Shown piece after piece: positions 4,618 to 6,222 of a stretch of DNA of 6,222 bases. The translations under genes and the position numbers were made by a program. Every line of letters begins with the position of its first letter. Position 1 is the stretch's first letter. Source of the stretch: Thermoplasmatota archaeon. Its GTDB lineage: Archaea > Thermoplasmatota > Penumbrarchaeia > Penumbrarchaeales > Penumbrarchaeaceae. The notes below the pieces were generated by a model, which saw only the letters and a list, made by a program, of their open reading frames with translations, was not told the origin of the DNA and ran no database searches. The stretch covers positions 1 to 6,222 of the forward strand of contig JAUVLN010000140.1 in NCBI GenBank assembly GCA_030600725.1. Reading direction: 5' to 3'.

Positions 4618-6222
4618 TCACTCCTCGAACTCCTCCAGCTCCTCGAATTCCTCGATCTCATCCTCGCTGAACTCCTCCAGGTCGTCTTCGTTGAACACCT
4701 TGATCTCCTCCGTGACCTCCTCGGGTGCCTCCATCTTCCTGCGCTTTGGTTTGACCCTCTTCTTTACGGCGGCTTTCCTTGGTCTCCTGGTCGCGACCTT
4801 TCTCTTCCTCTTGACGGGGGGTGCCTCTTCCTCCTCCTCCGGGCCGGGGATGGTCAGCTCCAGCACGTTGGATCCCCGTGCCCTGAGCTCCTCCTCTCCG
4901 CCCAACATCCCGGGTGCGGTCAATATCGTATGCTCGGACCCCGTGCCGCCCTCGACAACCTTGCCGGTCGGGTCGTATTCATCATCGTAATCAGGTATGT
5001 CCTCCTCTTCCTCCTCCTTCTCCTCCTCCTTCCTGCGGCTTATGATGAACCCTATGGCGATGATGATGATAATGCCAACGATGGCAGCGATTATTATGGG
5101 GAGCAGGTCCGTTTCCTCCTCTGGTTCGGGATCACCGGCCACCTCCGGAGCTGCGAGGACCGTGATGGTCAGGGCGTACTCCTCGGACCTGCCGAACCCG
5201 TCGGTCAGAAGAAGCTTGACGGACTGGCCTCCCACGGGAGCCGCCGAACCGTTTATGATGAGGGTGTTGTTGAACTCGCCGCCCGCGGGCACCGTGAACA
5301 CACCTCCATCCGTGATCTCCAGGCCGTTTCCGCTTACGATCGTTATGGTGAACTCCGCATCCGTTTCCAGACCATTGACCACGTTGACAACCATAGCAAC
5401 CTCGGAGCCGTAAGGTATCTGCCCACTGGCAGGCATATTTACCAGAGCAAATCCCGGCTGGAAGGTGAATGCCATCATGATCGATCTGGTTGAAAGGCCG
5501 TCGGCCTTCGCGGTCACCCACCACCGGTGTTTTCCCGGTTCCAGGGGAGCATAGCTCATGCCTTTTCCCGTCTCATCGAAGGTCTCCATCGTTCCATCCG
5601 GGCCCATCACTTCGACCGTATACGTGAGGTTGTCCGGATTGATGTAATCGGCATCCCAGGACAGGGGCGATGTTGATCCCACCTTGTCCAGGATCGTGTT
5701 ATTGTTCTGCACGTTCACGGATATCGTGGGCATCTTCAGATCGGGGTCGTAGTACACTGCCATCGGTAACGAGGTCCTCCAGTCGCTGCCGGCCCTGTCC
5801 TTTACCCTGAACATCACGTAGTTCCTGATGCCGGGCACAAGATCGAGTTGTACCGTTATCCGCTCCCACTCACCGGGCGTCCCCGAGATATTCATCGGTA
5901 CGGACAGCCAGTCGGAATACTGTTTCGACGGAAGAGTGTAACTGTACTGGGCCTTCTCGGGATCGACACCGGAGAGCTCGTCGTAGACCGAGATCCCAAC
6001 GACGAGGCTTCCATAGGTTATGTTGATCGGCCCCGGGATCGATCGGTTTTCGAATATTGGTAGATGCGTATCCACTATCACCTCGTGCTGGAACAGGGGA
6101 CCCACACGGCCCGCTTTATCGATCGCCCAGATGTAGATGGTATGCACCCCCTCGACGATCGGCATAATGGTCTTGGGGGAGACGGTTGTCAGATTGCTCT
6201 CCTCCTCAAGATACAGGTTCTT
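4618..6222 (-). CDS. Single-pass surface protein with Ig-like domains and a charged cytoplasmic tail (5' end outside window)
   Basis: The frame is open from the right edge to TGA at 4620-4618, giving 534 residues and no N-terminus; the first visible Met codon, at 6165, sits mid-domain and is not a credible start. Counting from that Met, residues 1-340 are beta-rich extracellular modules. One carries Y-D-E-L-S-G-V-D (61-68) and F-R-V-K-D-R-A-G (119-126), a second runs about 146-236, and a third (about 240-338) resembles a CARDB/NEW3-type Ig fold. Eight N-x-S/T sequons occur, all before the membrane span. Residues 354-376 are one Ile-rich transmembrane helix followed by Arg-Arg-Lys, giving an outside-to-inside orientation. 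The cytoplasmic part has an acidic linker (380-398), a block of 17 Lys/Arg in 28 residues (451-478), and a final segment with 21 Asp/Glu in 37 residues (479-515). I do not recognise a named family; a surface or envelope role is inferred. Confidence 0.88.
   Translation of the reverse strand, partial: KNLYLEEESNLTTVSPKTIMPIVEGVHTIYIWAIDKAGRVGPLFQHEVIVDTHLPIFENRSIPGPINITYGSLVVGISVYDELSGVDPEKAQYSYTLPSKQYSDWLSVPMNISGTPGEWERITVQLDLVPGIRNYVMFRVKDRAGSDWRTSLPMAVYYDPDLKMPTISVNVQNNNTILDKVGSTSPLSWDADYINPDNLTYTVEVMGPDGTMETFDETGKGMSYAPLEPGKHRWWVTAKADGLSTRSIMMAFTFQPGFALVNMPASGQIPYGSEVAMVVNVVNGLETDAEFTITIVSGNGLEITDGGVFTVPAGGEFNNTLIINGSAAPVGGQSVKLLLTDGFGRSEEYALTITVLAAPEVAGDPEPEEETDLLPIIIAAIVGIIIIIAIGFIISRRKEEEKEEEEEDIPDYDDEYDPTGKVVEGGTGSEHTILTAPGMLGGEEELRARGSNVLELTIPGPEEEEEAPPVKRKRKVATRRPRKAAVKKRVKPKRRKMEAPEEVTEEIKVFNEDDLEEFSEDEIEEFEELEEFEE
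4732..4815 (-). other. Histone H1-like Lys/Arg/Pro/Ala block in the cytoplasmic tail
   Basis: These codons encode residues 451-478 (counted from the Met at 6165), including KRKRKVATRRPRK and VKKRVKPKRRK. The composition, with Lys/Arg clusters separated by Ala, Val and Pro, resembles H1-type tails that bind nucleic acid. It lies about 75 residues inside the membrane span and is followed directly by a Glu-rich segment that could neutralise or regulate it. Nucleic-acid binding is inference from composition only. Confidence 0.5.
5038..5106 (-). other. Transmembrane helix of the surface protein
   Basis: Residues 354-376 (counted from the Met at 6165) are almost entirely Ile, Leu, Ala, Val and Gly and are followed by Arg-Arg-Lys. 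Glu/Asp-rich residues precede and follow it. It is the only membrane span visible in this partial protein. Confidence 0.9.

Noticed and set aside
4537..5493. A 318-codon open frame on the plus strand, Leu-rich
   Set aside because: It is antisense to the Glu-rich tail, membrane span and Ig-like domain of the surface protein; its Leu-rich stretches are the complement of GAG runs, and it covers rnp4's promoter.
6103..6165. ATG at 6165 as the true start of the right-hand surface protein
   Set aside because: The frame stays open to the right edge, the Met lies within a beta domain, and there is no signal peptide or ribosome site there.

Overview
The window looks like a chromosomal segment of a euryarchaeon, probably of the Thermoplasmatota or a related methanogen lineage. 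It carries an archaeal RNase P protein of the Rpp21/Rnp4 family with an archaeal CRM-domain protein next to it. It also has TATA-type promoters, one apparently leaderless gene, poly-T termination signals, and very large N-glycosylatable surface proteins. The lineage is an inference from gene content; no rRNA gene is present.

Layout from left to right. Positions 1-2799 (minus strand) hold the first 933 codons of a giant secreted protein. It has a signal peptide, a beta-rich N-terminal domain of unusually AT-rich DNA, and at least seven fibronectin type III-like repeats of about 98 residues. Its 3' end lies beyond the left edge. Positions 2800-3001 are a divergent intergenic region with candidate TATA boxes on both strands and two perfect inverted repeats. 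Positions 3002-3937 (plus strand) encode the most striking gene: a GrpE nucleotide exchange factor with a degenerate HNH-type Cys4 zinc module at its N-terminus and an acidic C-terminal tail. It converges, with a 7-nt gap, on a compact minus-strand pair transcribed as rnp4 (4213-4566) then yhbY-like (3945-4226), which overlap by 14 nt. Positions 4618-6222 (minus strand) hold the 3' part of a second surface protein. It has extracellular Ig-like domains, one membrane span, and a cytoplasmic tail with a histone H1-like Lys/Arg block followed by a Glu-rich end.

How the genes relate. The rnp4/yhbY pair is a housekeeping RNA-processing and ribosome-related unit. The grpE-like gene is probably a separate single-gene unit serving the DnaK chaperone; no dnaK or dnaJ is visible here. 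The two surface proteins flank these genes but share no obvious operon with them. Many short open frames on the opposite strands are shadows of these five genes. No tRNA, rRNA, CRISPR array or insertion sequence was seen.
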